Origin: Falsiroseomonas ponticola
GTDB lineage: Bacteria; Pseudomonadota; Alphaproteobacteria; Acetobacterales; Acetobacteraceae
Direction: 5' to 3'
Assembly (NCBI RefSeq): GCF_016805305.1
Contig: NZ_JAERQN010000006.1
Coordinates: 1-64,000 of the forward strand
DNA: 64,000 bases
Shown here: piece by piece, positions 53,644 through 62,933 of the stretch
Layout of the letters: each line of letters opens with the position of its first letter
Position numbering within the stretch: position 1 is the first letter of the stretch
The notes under the pieces: model-generated
What the model was told of the DNA's origin: nothing
What the model saw: the letters and a program-made list of their open reading frames with translations, nothing else
Databases searched by the model: none
Made by a program: the position numbers and the translations under genes

Positions 53644-54021
53644 TCAACCGGGCAGCAGCCGCCGCAGCTCCGCCAGGACCGCGTCCATGTCGAGCGGCTT
53701 GGAGAAGAGGCTCACCGGCGCCTCCCCATCCCGCCGGAAGGCATCCTGCCCGCCCGATGGCGCGTAGCCCGTCATCACCACCACGGGCAGGTCGGGCCGC
53801 GCGGCCCGCAGCGCGCGGATCAGCCCGGCGCCATCCAGCCGCGGCATGCGCAGGTCCGTCAGCAGCAGGTCCGGCGGCTGGCGGGCCGCGAGTTCCACCG
53901 CCGCCTGGCCGTCCGGCGCCAGCACCACCTCATAGCCCTGGGCGAGGAGTTCATCCTCGATCGCCATGGCCGCGAGCCCCTCATCCTCCGCCACGAGTAT
54001 CCGGTGCGCCATGGAGGCCAT
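53644..54021 (-). CDS. stand-alone receiver-domain response regulator
   Basis: A 125-residue receiver with no output domain. Asp13 is the acidic pocket residue (RILVAEDEGL), Asp56 the phosphoacceptor (LLLTDLRMPRLDG), and the conserved Lys sits in LFSKPLDMD. The start ATG 54021 overlaps the stop of the kinase gene by one base (TGATG), so it is the partner of that kinase. How the signal passes on from a lone receiver is unknown. Confidence 0.9.
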   Translation of the reverse strand: MASMAHRILVAEDEGLAAMAIEDELLAQGYEVVLAPDGQAAVELAARQPPDLLLTDLRMPRLDGAGLIRALRAARPDLPVVVMTGYAPSGGQDAFRRDGEAPVSLFSKPLDMDAVLAELRRLLPG

Positions 54022-55571
54022 CAGCAGGCAACCGCCAGGGGCGCCAGCCCATCGGCGGTGGGTTCGGACAGCGCAAGGGTCATGGTGAAGCAGGCGCCCC
54101 CTTCGGGCAGGTTCGATGCAGCGATGCCGCCGCCCATGGCGCGGGCCACCGCCGCGGCCAGGGACAGGCCGAGCCCGCTGCCATGGCCCGGCTCCTTGGT
54201 CGTGAAGAACGGGTCGAAAATGGATTGGCGCAGCGCCTCCGGCACGCCCGGCCCGCTGTCCCGCACCTCGATCACCGCCTGGCGGCCGGCCTGCCGCAGG
54301 GCGACGGCGATGCGCGCGGGGCCGGTGGCGCCGCCGGAGCGGGCTTCCAGCACGGCGTCCCGCGCGTTGGAGAGCAGATGCAGCACCGCCTGTTCCAGCC
54401 GGGCGGGCGAACCCGTCACGGCCAGGGGCCCTGCCGGGGCGGTGAAGGACAGGGCGATGCCATCCGGCGCGTATTGCCCATCCGCCGTGCGCACCGCGGC
54501 GCCGACGACGCCGGTGGCGTCGAAGGTTTCCGCCGCGCCGGCCTCGGCCGAGGCCAGGCCGCGGATGCGCCCCACCAGATCACCGGCCCGGCGCAACTGC
54601 CCTTCCACCACGCCGATCGCGGCGATCAGCCGCGCGCCTTGTTCCGTCATCAGCCCCGTCGCGGCGTTGCGGGCATGGCGCAGCCACAGCAGCGCGGCGT
54701 TCAGCGGCTGGCTCGTCTCATGCGCCAGCCCGGCGCACATGGTGCCGATGGTGGCCAGCCGCGCCGATTCCACCAGCCCGGCCTGCAGGCGCCGCGTTTC
54801 CGTGATGTCCCGCGCGCTGCCGAGCAGGCGCTCCACCTCGCCCGCCGCGTTGCGCATCGGCACCAGCACGGTCTGCCACACGCGATGGCCGAGCGGCGTC
54901 TCCGCCTCCACCTCGTAGCGCTGCACCGTGCCGGTCGCGACGGCGCGCTGCCAGTTCGGCAGCACGCGTTCCGTGATGCCGGGCAGGAAGCCGGATTGCG
55001 CATCCCGCCCCAGCACCTGCGCGGCCGGCAGGCCGAACAGGCGCTCATAGGCCGGGTTGACGGTTTCCGTGACGAAACGCTCGCCTCGCCCTTCCACCCG
55101 CAGCACGAACAGCGCCTCCGCCAGGTTGTCGATGAAGGCGGCGGTCCGCGCCTCGCTGTCCAGCGCCCGGCGTTCGGCGGCGCGGCGCTCCTCCACCTCC
55201 CGCGCCAGGGCGGCCGGGCTCGGCAGCGCCAGAAGCCGCGGCAGCAGGGGCCACAGCGTGATGGCGGTGGCGATGGAGACGGCGGCGCAGAAGGCCTTGA
55301 TCAGCCCCTCCGCCAGCGGGTTCGGGTGGAACATGGCCCAGGCATGGGCGAAATGCGTGGCGCCGCAGGCGATGATGAACAGCGCGAACAGCCCGAAGAC
55401 CCAGGGATAGGCCAGGTCCTGCCGGCGGATCGCGAAGACCACCAGCGCCGCCGGGATCGAGAAATAGGCCAGCCCCGTCCCGATATCGGACAGCAGGTGC
55501 AGCCAGGCGAGGTCCGGGTCCGTCAGCGTGCAGACGCCGGGCGGCGCGAGGTTCGGCGTGAAGCTGCTCAA
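54021..55571 (-). CDS. PAS-containing histidine kinase with ethylene-receptor-like membrane domain
   Basis: A 516-residue kinase. Residues about 22-118 hold three hydrophobic helices with the stretches SDIGTGLAYFSIP and FALFIIACGATHFAHAW. These align without gaps to the plant ETR1 ethylene-binding domain, and the five residues needed there for copper and ethylene (Asp25, Tyr32, Ile62, Cys65, His69) are present as Asp29, Tyr36, Ile66, Cys69, His73. A PAS domain (about 140-258) follows, then an HK4/DctB-type kinase core with His284 (LAHETSQPLNA) and G-box GHGSGLGLSLA. The stop overlaps the receiver gene. Ligand not proven. Confidence 0.85.
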   Translation of the reverse strand: MSSFTPNLAPPGVCTLTDPDLAWLHLLSDIGTGLAYFSIPAALVVFAIRRQDLAYPWVFGLFALFIIACGATHFAHAWAMFHPNPLAEGLIKAFCAAVSIATAITLWPLLPRLLALPSPAALAREVEERRAAERRALDSEARTAAFIDNLAEALFVLRVEGRGERFVTETVNPAYERLFGLPAAQVLGRDAQSGFLPGITERVLPNWQRAVATGTVQRYEVEAETPLGHRVWQTVLVPMRNAAGEVERLLGSARDITETRRLQAGLVESARLATIGTMCAGLAHETSQPLNAALLWLRHARNAATGLMTEQGARLIAAIGVVEGQLRRAGDLVGRIRGLASAEAGAAETFDATGVVGAAVRTADGQYAPDGIALSFTAPAGPLAVTGSPARLEQAVLHLLSNARDAVLEARSGGATGPARIAVALRQAGRQAVIEVRDSGPGVPEALRQSIFDPFFTTKEPGHGSGLGLSLAAAVARAMGGGIAASNLPEGGACFTMTLALSEPTADGLAPLAVAC

Positions 55572-55751
55572 GGGGCCGGAATCTCGTGAGGGGGTTGCTG
55601 TGGTCGCCTACCACCCCTTTCCATACCAGCACCGGGCTGGGCACGCCCCCCGCCAAGGCCGGGTTGCGGCGCAGCATCACGCGCGATTGAACGGAACGGC
55701 GCCGCCGCCCCGGCATTGCGGCGCCGGCGGGATGCCCGCCGGCGCCGTCGA

Positions 55752-56129
55752 TCAGCTTCCCGCCGGCATCAGCGACACATGGGCGGAGACCACCCGCCAG
55801 CCCTCCGGCATGCGCACCCAGGTCTGGCTCTGCCGCCCGATGCGACCATTGCGTGAAAAGGTCGTGTTCGCCGTGGCGAAGTCGCGCCCATGCGTCGTGA
55901 TGACGGTGCGCACCAGTTCCCTCTCCAGCCCGACCGAAGGCCGGGAGGCACGAAACGCCATGATCTCCTCATAGCCGTGCAGGATCTCGGTCGCGCCGTA
56001 GCGGATGGTGCGCGGGTCGTTCCAGAACAGCTCGTCCAGCACGGCCACGTCGTTCGTCACCAGCGCGACCTCGTAGCGCTGGAAGGCCGCCGTCACCTCG
56101 GCGACGATCTCCGGAATGTCGATCTCCAT
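55752..56129 (-). CDS. hpxZ: HpxZ-like DUF3225 protein
   Basis: A 125-residue protein of the SnoaL/NTF2-like fold, DUF3225 family. It begins [36 protein letters not shown], then [17 protein letters not shown], and matches HpxZ of oxalurate catabolism (hpxXYZ in Klebsiella). ATG 56129 overlaps the AtzE stop by one base. The reaction of HpxZ is not known; it may bind the product or protect the amidase. Confidence 0.87.
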   Translation of the reverse strand: MEIDIPEIVAEVTAAFQRYEVALVTNDVAVLDELFWNDPRTIRYGATEILHGYEEIMAFRASRPSVGLERELVRTVITTHGRDFATANTTFSRNGRIGRQSQTWVRMPEGWRVVSAHVSLMPAGS

Positions 56130-57517
56130 CAGGCGCAATCCTTCGGTGTGGGGCAGCCGGCCAGGCCGGCATCGAGCAGGGAAGCGGCGACGCGGAACAG
56201 AAGATCCTCCCGCCACGGCGCCGCGACCAGTTGCAGGCCAACCGGCAGCGCGGCGCCGGCCAGGGCGGGGTCGGCCAGCGGCACCGCCATGGCCGGCAGG
56301 CCGATGGCGGAGAAGGGCTGGGTATAGACGCCGAGATGCGGGCGCGCCGGCACCGTCGCGCCATCCACCTCGATCATCGCGGTGCCGATCGGCGGGGCGA
56401 CATAGGGCAGCAGGGGCGCCACCAGCACGTCGCAATCCTCGAAGATGCGCGCGGCCGCCCGCGCCCAGGCGGCGCGCACGCGCTGCGCCTGGGTGATCCA
56501 CTGCGCCGGCAGCAGCGCGCCGGCCAGGAAGCGGTCGCGGGTCAGCGGATCGAAGTCATCGGCGCGAATCCGCAGGCTCGGCGCATGCAGGTTGGCGCCC
56601 TCCGCCAGCGTGACCAGCAGCGCCGCCGCGCGGCCTTCCGCCACCAGCGCCGGCGCGATGCGGGTGGTGGCGCGCAGCGCCTCCGCCGCCAGCGCGACGG
56701 GCGCCAGCGCCTCGGGGTGCCCGCCGCGCTCGAAATACCCGGCCGCGATGCCGATGCGGATGCCCTCCTGGCCACGGAGGCCGCTCACCGGCTCGAACGC
56801 CCGCGGCGTCTGCGCCGGGTCGGCCGGGTCCTCCCCCTGCATCGCGTCATAGACCAGCGCCAGATCATCCAGCCCGCGCGCGAAGGGGCCGACATGGTCG
56901 AAGCTGCCGGCGAAGAGATGCGCGCCACGGCGCGACAGCCGCCCATAGGTCGGCTTCAGCCCCCAGATGCCGCAAAGCCCCGCCGGCACGCGGATGGACC
57001 CGTTGGTGTCGCTGCCGATGCCGATGGGCGTGAGCCCCGCCGCCACCGCCGCCGCCGAGCCGCCCGAGGACCCGCCCGCGATGCGCGTGCGGTCATGCGG
57101 GTTGCGCGTCGGCCCGGCATGGCTGTTCTCCGTGGAGAAGCCGAAGGCGAATTCATCCATGTTGGTGGCGCCCACCACCACCGCCCCGGCGGCGCGCAGC
57201 AGCTGCACGGCGAAGGCATCCTCCGTGGCCGGCGGCGCGTCGCGCCGGATCTTCGACCCCGCCAGGGTCGGCAGCCCCTCCAGGTCGAACAGGTTCTTCA
57301 CGGCCAGGGGCACGCCCGCCAGCGGCCCGGGATCGCGGCCCGCCGCGATGGCGGCATCCACCGCCGCGGCCTCCGCCCGCGCGCGCCCGGCGGTGACGGC
57401 GGTGAAGCAGTTCAGCGCGCCGTCCCGCGCGGCGATATCGGCCAGCGTGGCCTCCAGCACCGCGGCGGCGGTGGTCGTGCCGGCGCGGATGGCGGCGGCG
57501 ATGGTCGCGGCGCTCAT
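56129..57517 (-). CDS. AtzE-family amidohydrolase
   Basis: A 462-residue amidase-signature enzyme. The Ser-cisSer-Lys triad is visible: Lys in [10 protein letters not shown] (about residue 73), the signature [14 protein letters not shown], and the nucleophile in [12 protein letters not shown]. It matches AtzE (1-carboxybiuret hydrolase, which needs the small AtzG partner) and HpxY. The AtzG-like gene is directly upstream with a 4-base overlap and HpxZ directly downstream. Likely substrate: a urea-derived amide such as oxalurate or carboxybiuret. Confidence 0.9.
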   Translation of the reverse strand: MSAATIAAAIRAGTTTAAAVLEATLADIAARDGALNCFTAVTAGRARAEAAAVDAAIAAGRDPGPLAGVPLAVKNLFDLEGLPTLAGSKIRRDAPPATEDAFAVQLLRAAGAVVVGATNMDEFAFGFSTENSHAGPTRNPHDRTRIAGGSSGGSAAAVAAGLTPIGIGSDTNGSIRVPAGLCGIWGLKPTYGRLSRRGAHLFAGSFDHVGPFARGLDDLALVYDAMQGEDPADPAQTPRAFEPVSGLRGQEGIRIGIAAGYFERGGHPEALAPVALAAEALRATTRIAPALVAEGRAAALLVTLAEGANLHAPSLRIRADDFDPLTRDRFLAGALLPAQWITQAQRVRAAWARAAARIFEDCDVLVAPLLPYVAPPIGTAMIEVDGATVPARPHLGVYTQPFSAIGLPAMAVPLADPALAGAALPVGLQLVAAPWREDLLFRVAASLLDAGLAGCPTPKDCA

Positions 57518-57696
57518 GGCCGGAACACCGGCGCGGCCTCATCCACCTCGGTCAGCGGCACCTTGTCGATCAGCGCGGCCGCGGCGGCGGCAACGCGGAG
57601 CCCGGCGATCACGCCCGGCATCTGGTGCGGCGCGATGGGCAGGCCGATGAGGGCGGCGGTGGCGCGGGCATGCGCCTCGATCTCTGCGTCGGTCAT
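57514..57696 (-). CDS. AtzG/HpxX-like DUF4089 protein
   Basis: A 60-residue helical protein beginning MTDAEIEAHARATAALIGLPI. AtzG-type proteins fold like the GatC subunit of amidotransferases and stabilise the AtzE amidase. GGAAGG 5-10 bases before ATG 57696 sets the start. The stop overlaps the amidase start by four bases (ATGA). It leads the operon AtzG-AtzE-HpxZ. Confidence 0.85.
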   Translation of the reverse strand: MTDAEIEAHARATAALIGLPIAPHQMPGVIAGLRVAAAAAALIDKVPLTEVDEAAPVFRP

Positions 57697-57822
57697 GGTC
57701 ACCTTCCAGGCAAGCCCCGTGCCGTGCGGGCGCGGCGGGCATCGCGCGCCGCTTGATGCCGATCAAGGCCCCAGGACGCGGCCCGGCGCAACCTCCACCC
57801 CGGATGGGGAAGGAGCCGCGAC

Positions 57823-58668
57823 GTGGCCTTGAAGGACCTGCTGGTGCATCTCGATGGATCGGAGCACGCCGTGGCGCGCCTCGATTTCGCGGCCGGGCTG
57901 GCGGCGCGGCACGGCGCGCATCTCATCGGCCTGCATGCGGTGGAAGGCGGGCTGCCGGCGGGCCTGACCTCCGACATGGGCGGCGCCTCGCTCGGCCTGC
58001 TGCTGGCGGAGTTGCGCGCGGCGGCGGAAGCCGATGCGGCGCGCATGCGCCTGGCCTTCGAGGACCGGGTCCGCCGCGACGGGCTGCAGGGCGAATGGCG
58101 CGAATCCATGGGCATGCCGCCCGAAGCGGTGGCACTGCATGCCCGCTACGCGGACCTGGCCGTGCTCGGCCAGCCGGAGCCCGGCAGCGCCCAGGCCGCG
58201 ATGAACGAGATGATCCTGGAAGCCGTCCTGTTCACCGCCGGCCGCCCCGTGCTGATGCTGCCCTATGCCGGGCATTTCACCCCGGCGCCGGAGACCGTGC
58301 TGGTGGGCTGGAATGCGAGCCGGGAGGCCGCGCGCGCGGTGCATGACGCGCTGCCCCTGATGCAGGCCGCCGGCCAGGTGCGCGTGCTGGCCGTGAATCC
58401 CCGCCAGGGCATCGGCGGCCATGGGGAGGTGCCCGCCGCCGATATCGCGCTGCACCTGGCGCGCCACGGCGTCGCCGCCACCGCGCAGCACACGACCGCG
58501 AAGGAGGTCCGCGAATCCGACGTGCTGCTGAACAGCGCCGCGGACCTCGGCGCCGGGCTGCTGGTGATGGGCGCCTATGGCCATTCCCGGCTGCGGGAGA
58601 TGGTGCTGGGCGGCGTCACGCGCGGCATCCTGGCCCGCATGACGCTGCCCGTGCTGCTATCGCATTAA
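57823..58668 (+). CDS. tandem-domain universal stress protein
   Basis: A 281-residue protein of two UspA domains. The first begins LKDLLVHLDGSEHAVARLDFA and the second ETVLVGWNASREAARAVHD; the second has the ATP-binding loop GAYGHSRLREMVLGGVTRGIL (G-x2-G-x9-G). The start is GTG 57823, with AAGGAG seven bases upstream. It is divergent from the AtzG operon and overlaps the convergent DUF6282 gene by four bases. Confidence 0.92.
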   Translation: MALKDLLVHLDGSEHAVARLDFAAGLAARHGAHLIGLHAVEGGLPAGLTSDMGGASLGLLLAELRAAAEADAARMRLAFEDRVRRDGLQGEWRESMGMPPEAVALHARYADLAVLGQPEPGSAQAAMNEMILEAVLFTAGRPVLMLPYAGHFTPAPETVLVGWNASREAARAVHDALPLMQAAGQVRVLAVNPRQGIGGHGEVPAADIALHLARHGVAATAQHTTAKEVRESDVLLNSAADLGAGLLVMGAYGHSRLREMVLGGVTRGILARMTLPVLLSH

Positions 58669-59573
58669 TCGATCCCGAACAGCGCCGCGGGATTGGTCGA
58701 GGTCATGCGGCGAAGTTCGGCATCGCTGAACCCCTCGCTCTGGACCAGGAGCAGATACTCGCGGAAGGCCTCGACCGGCGGCGGCAGCAGGAAGACGCCG
58801 GCATCGGAGGAGAGGATGCAGCGATCCCCCGCGGCGCGGATGCGCGGCGCGAAATCCTGGATGGTGCTGGCGGAGGAGATCTTGTGCTTCTCCTCATCCA
58901 CATGCGTCAGCCCGACCTGCGTCGCATGGGTCAGGATGAAGAAGCTGAGCTCCACATAGCCGCCCAGCGCCACGATCGCCTTGATCTGGTCCGTGGTGTA
59001 GCGCGAGCCATGGGTGCGGATGCGCGTGACGCCGCGCTTCTTCGCCTCCTCCGCCAGCGCCACGGCTTCGCGGCCGGAGACATGGCCGCAATCGAAGACG
59101 ACATCCTTCTCCGCGCAGAGATCCATGATGGCGCAGACGACATCGGGGACGACGTTGTTCTCCGGCACCTGGAAGGTGGTCTCCAGGAAGGCGGGGCTGC
59201 GGCCCTCGCGCTCCGCGATGTAGCGGGTGTGGTGCGTGGGCAGCGAGACGAAGCGCGCGCCCGTGCCGGGGCCATAGCCATAGCCGATCGCGGCCTTGGC
59301 CACTTCCAGCGTCACGCCGCCCGCCGTCGGCTGCATGATGACGCCGCCGAAGGCCTGGCAGCCGAGATGGCCGAGTTCATCATTCGCCAGCGCCGCGAAG
59401 CCCGACGTGTTCTGGAAGTTGCACATGATGCCGATGGCCTTCATGCCCGCGGCCGCGGCCTGGCGCACGGCCTCGAACACATTGACGCTGCGGCCGTTCA
59501 GGTGCGGCGCGCAATGCACATGGCAATCGATGGCGCCCTTCAGCAGGTGGGAGCCGGGCGGGACGTAGGGCAT
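58665..59573 (-). CDS. DUF6282 metal-dependent hydrolase
   Basis: A 302-residue TIM-barrel protein of the amidohydrolase type. The metal-binding start is GAIDCHVHCAPHLNGRS; DCGHVSGREA and SSDAGVFLLPPP (Asp ligand) follow. The chemistry of DUF6282 is not established. The start ATG 59573 overlaps the stop of the transporter permease gene by one base, so it is co-expressed with the ABC transporter and may act on its cargo. Confidence 0.84.
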   Translation of the reverse strand: MPYVPPGSHLLKGAIDCHVHCAPHLNGRSVNVFEAVRQAAAAGMKAIGIMCNFQNTSGFAALANDELGHLGCQAFGGVIMQPTAGGVTLEVAKAAIGYGYGPGTGARFVSLPTHHTRYIAEREGRSPAFLETTFQVPENNVVPDVVCAIMDLCAEKDVVFDCGHVSGREAVALAEEAKKRGVTRIRTHGSRYTTDQIKAIVALGGYVELSFFILTHATQVGLTHVDEEKHKISSASTIQDFAPRIRAAGDRCILSSDAGVFLLPPPVEAFREYLLLVQSEGFSDAELRRMTSTNPAALFGID

Positions 59574-60274
59574 CAGGGCATTCCTTGTCGAACAGGGCGG
59601 GTGGCGAGGCGGCGTTCAAGCCGTTCGCCGACATGCTTGGTGGGCCAGCAGATCAGGAAGTACAGCAGCAGGATGGTGCCGAAGCAGAGCAGCGCGGAGA
59701 AGCCCCGCGTGTTCAGGATCTTCGCGGCATAGGTCAGCTCCATCACGCCGATCTGGCTGGCGATGGAGGTCGATTTGATGAAGCCGACCGTATAGCCGAA
59801 GAGCGGCGGCAGCACGACGCGCCAGGATTGCGGCAGCACGATCGTCCAGAGCACGCGCCAGCGCCCGAAATTCATCGCCTCCGCCGCATCCCATTGCGGC
59901 GCGGGGATGGATTCCAGCCCCGCCCGCGCGATCTCCGCCGCGAAGGCCGCGGCCGAGAGCACGACGGTGACGAGCGCCATGGTGAAGAGGCTGACCTGCG
60001 TGCCGCTGAGCTGGAAGGCGAAGAAGACGCACATGAGCTTCACCAGGAAGGGGATGCGCCGGAACAGCTCCACATAGGTGGTCGCCAGGATCCGCAGCGG
60101 CAGCACGCCGAACAGCCGGGGATGCCGGCAGATCGCGAAGAGGAAGCCGAAGGCGAATCCGATGGTGGCGCCGAGCCAGGAGAGCAGCAGCGTATTGACC
60201 AGCGCCTCGCCCAGGAACATCAGGTTCCAGTAGCCGAAGAAGCGGGGGGCTTCCTCCGTGATCTGCGCCCACAT
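59573..60274 (-). CDS. polar amino-acid-type ABC transporter permease
   Basis: A 233-residue inner-membrane permease of the HisM/GlnP family with about five helices. The family loop that contacts the ATPase is ESIPAPQWDAAEAMNFGRWRVLWTIVLPQS (EAA-type). It is the second permease of the operon and lies two bases after the first. The DUF6282 gene follows with a 1-base overlap. Confidence 0.9.
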   Translation of the reverse strand: MWAQITEEAPRFFGYWNLMFLGEALVNTLLLSWLGATIGFAFGFLFAICRHPRLFGVLPLRILATTYVELFRRIPFLVKLMCVFFAFQLSGTQVSLFTMALVTVVLSAAAFAAEIARAGLESIPAPQWDAAEAMNFGRWRVLWTIVLPQSWRVVLPPLFGYTVGFIKSTSIASQIGVMELTYAAKILNTRGFSALLCFGTILLLYFLICWPTKHVGERLERRLATRPVRQGMP

Positions 60275-60276
60275 CG

Positions 60277-60951
60277 TCAGATCACCTTCGCCTGCACGCG
60301 GAACAGCCAGCGGCCGATCAGCGCCAGCGCCACGCTGCAGACCAGCGTCAGCGCGATGTAGATGACGGCGGTGATGGAGAAGACCTCGAGCGACCGGAAG
60401 GTCAGGCTGTTGACGTTGTAGGCCCGGCCGGTCAGCTCCTCCACCGCGAAGATGGCGGCGATGGAGGTCGTCATCACCTGGATGATGAACTGGTTCGCCA
60501 GCGGCGGGTACAGCGCCTTGGCGATATGCGGCACGATCACGTACCAGACCATCTGCGGCAGCGAGAATCCCATCGCCGTCGCCGCATCGATCTCCGCCCG
60601 GCGCAGGCTGGCGAAGCCGGCGCGCTGGATTTCCGTGAGATAGGCGCCTGCATTCAGCGACATGCCGATGGCGACGGCCGCGTAGGGGGAGAGCAGGATG
60701 CCCGCTTCCGGCAGCACGAAGAAGATGAAGAAGACCTGCACCAGCAGCGGCGTGTTGATGAAGAAGGTGACGTAGCCCTGCACGAACCACCGCGCGCCGC
60801 GCGGGCCGTAGGAGAGGATGGTCGCGTTGAACAACCCGATCACCCAGCCCACGACGAAGGAGATCGCCGCGAGCTGCAGCGTCAACCAGGCCCCGGCCAG
60901 CAGGTAGGGGATGTGGCCGGTGACCTGCGAATAGATGAGCGAATAGCTCAT
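60277..60951 (-). CDS. polar amino-acid-type ABC transporter permease
   Basis: A 224-residue membrane permease with five helices. The EAA loop reads SLRRAEIDAATAMGFSLPQMVWYVIVPHI. It pairs with the next permease to form the channel. One base separates it from the binding-protein gene. Confidence 0.9.
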   Translation of the reverse strand: MSYSLIYSQVTGHIPYLLAGAWLTLQLAAISFVVGWVIGLFNATILSYGPRGARWFVQGYVTFFINTPLLVQVFFIFFVLPEAGILLSPYAAVAIGMSLNAGAYLTEIQRAGFASLRRAEIDAATAMGFSLPQMVWYVIVPHIAKALYPPLANQFIIQVMTTSIAAIFAVEELTGRAYNVNSLTFRSLEVFSITAVIYIALTLVCSVALALIGRWLFRVQAKVI

Positions 60952-60952
60952 C

Positions 60953-61777
60953 TCAGAAGAACGGGCTGTGCGGCACCTTGGTCAGCATCGGCCCGTCGAA
61001 CCACTTCTCCCACAGCCGCTCGATCGTGCCGTCATTATGCAACTCGTAGAGCGCGATGTTCAGCCAGTTGCGGAGCGAATGGTTGTTCTTGGCGACGCCG
61101 AGGCCCGAATAGGTCACGCCGAATTCCGGCACCGCCGTCACGTCCCACTGCACCTGGCTGAAGGGCCGCAGCGAGAAGCGCACGCTGTCCACGCCATCGA
61201 AGCTGGCCTGGGCGCGGCCCTGGGCGATGGCGCGGTTGCGGTCGGGGTAGTTGTCCAGCAGCAGCACCTGCGCGCGCGGGATGACGCGGGCGATGTAGGG
61301 AATGGCGGTGGTGCCGCGCACCTGCGCCAGCGTGACCTCCGGCCTGTTGATCGCCTCCAGGCTCGTATGCCCGCGCCCCGCGACGGCCAGGATGCCGTAA
61401 TTCTCGGAATGCACGGGCACGGTGTAGTCGATGATCTTCGCGCGCTCGCTGGTGCGGGACATCGCGCCCATCACGAAGTCGATGCGGCCGGAGGCCACCA
61501 TCGGGATTCGGTCCGGCGATCCCACCGCCTGCAGCGCGAGCCGCACGCCGAGCTTCTGTGCGATGGCGGCCGCCAGCTCCGGCTCGAACCCATCGATCAC
61601 GTTGCGCTCGTTGAACAGCGCCCGCGGCGGCAGCGTCGGGTTCACGCCGACGCGCAGTTCCTGGGATCGCAACACATCCTCGAGCGGCCTGGCCGAGGCG
61701 GCGGTGGGCGTGACAAGCGCGGCGCCGGCGGCAGCCGCGGCGGCACCCCCGACGAAGAGGCGACGACGGTCGGTCAT
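60953..61777 (-). CDS. amino-acid-type ABC transporter substrate-binding protein
   Basis: A 274-residue periplasmic binding protein of the type III (SBP_bac_3) family. It has a twin-arginine-like signal (TDRRRLFVGGAAAAAAGAAL). The fold opens LRVGVNPTLPPRALFNE and includes GRIDFVMGAMSRTSERAKIIDYTVP. The ligand is probably an amino acid or small carboxylate; the AtzGE/DUF6282 context would also suit a carbamoyl or cyclic amide compound. Confidence 0.9.
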   Translation of the reverse strand: MTDRRRLFVGGAAAAAAGAALVTPTAASARPLEDVLRSQELRVGVNPTLPPRALFNERNVIDGFEPELAAAIAQKLGVRLALQAVGSPDRIPMVASGRIDFVMGAMSRTSERAKIIDYTVPVHSENYGILAVAGRGHTSLEAINRPEVTLAQVRGTTAIPYIARVIPRAQVLLLDNYPDRNRAIAQGRAQASFDGVDSVRFSLRPFSQVQWDVTAVPEFGVTYSGLGVAKNNHSLRNWLNIALYELHNDGTIERLWEKWFDGPMLTKVPHSPFF

Positions 61778-61800
61778 GCAGGCTCTCCCGGTTGGCGGCG

Positions 61801-62541
<741 letters not shown>

Positions 62542-62681
62542 GCCCGCACTCCCAACCCGGTTCCGTTGCGGGGGAGTGTCCTTGGCGGATCGCACCGGCG
62601 TCAAGCGAGATAGAGGGCATGGACGTGATCGCACGCCGCGATATGCTCACAAGCGTGGCAGATGATCTTCGCATCGCGGGC

Positions 62682-62933
62682 ATGACGCGCCCCGCACCCG
62701 TCGCCTTCACCTTCGATGGCGCGACGCTGCGCGCACCGGAAGGCGAAAGCCTCGCCGCCGCCTTGATCGCATGCGGTATACGGCGCCTCGGCGAGGGCCT
62801 CGATCCCGCGCGCCCGCGCGCCGCGCTCTGCATGATGGGCGTGTGCCAGCAATGCCTGCTGCGCGTGGATGGCCGCCTCGCGCAGGCCTGCCTGGTGGCG
62901 GTGCGCGCGGGCATGGTGGTGACGCCGGCATGA
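62682..62933 (+). CDS. (2Fe-2S) ferredoxin-like subunit of a flavin oxidase (SoxA-alpha/HcnA-like)
   Basis: An 83-residue protein with one cluster: Cys in LCMMGVCQQCLLRVDG and QACLVAV. It matches the N-terminal ferredoxin piece of sarcosine-oxidase alpha and the small subunit HcnA/OoxB of amino-acid or opine oxidases. ATG 62682 is used because residues before it (from 62619) are not family-like. The stop overlaps the next gene by four bases. Confidence 0.85.
   Translation: MTRPAPVAFTFDGATLRAPEGESLAAALIACGIRRLGEGLDPARPRAALCMMGVCQQCLLRVDGRLAQACLVAVRAGMVVTPA

Noticed and set aside
62542..62634. N-terminal extension of the ABC ATPase
   Set aside because: The extra codons precede a good ribosome binding site and TTG start, do not match HisP-type proteins, and lie in the divergent promoter region.
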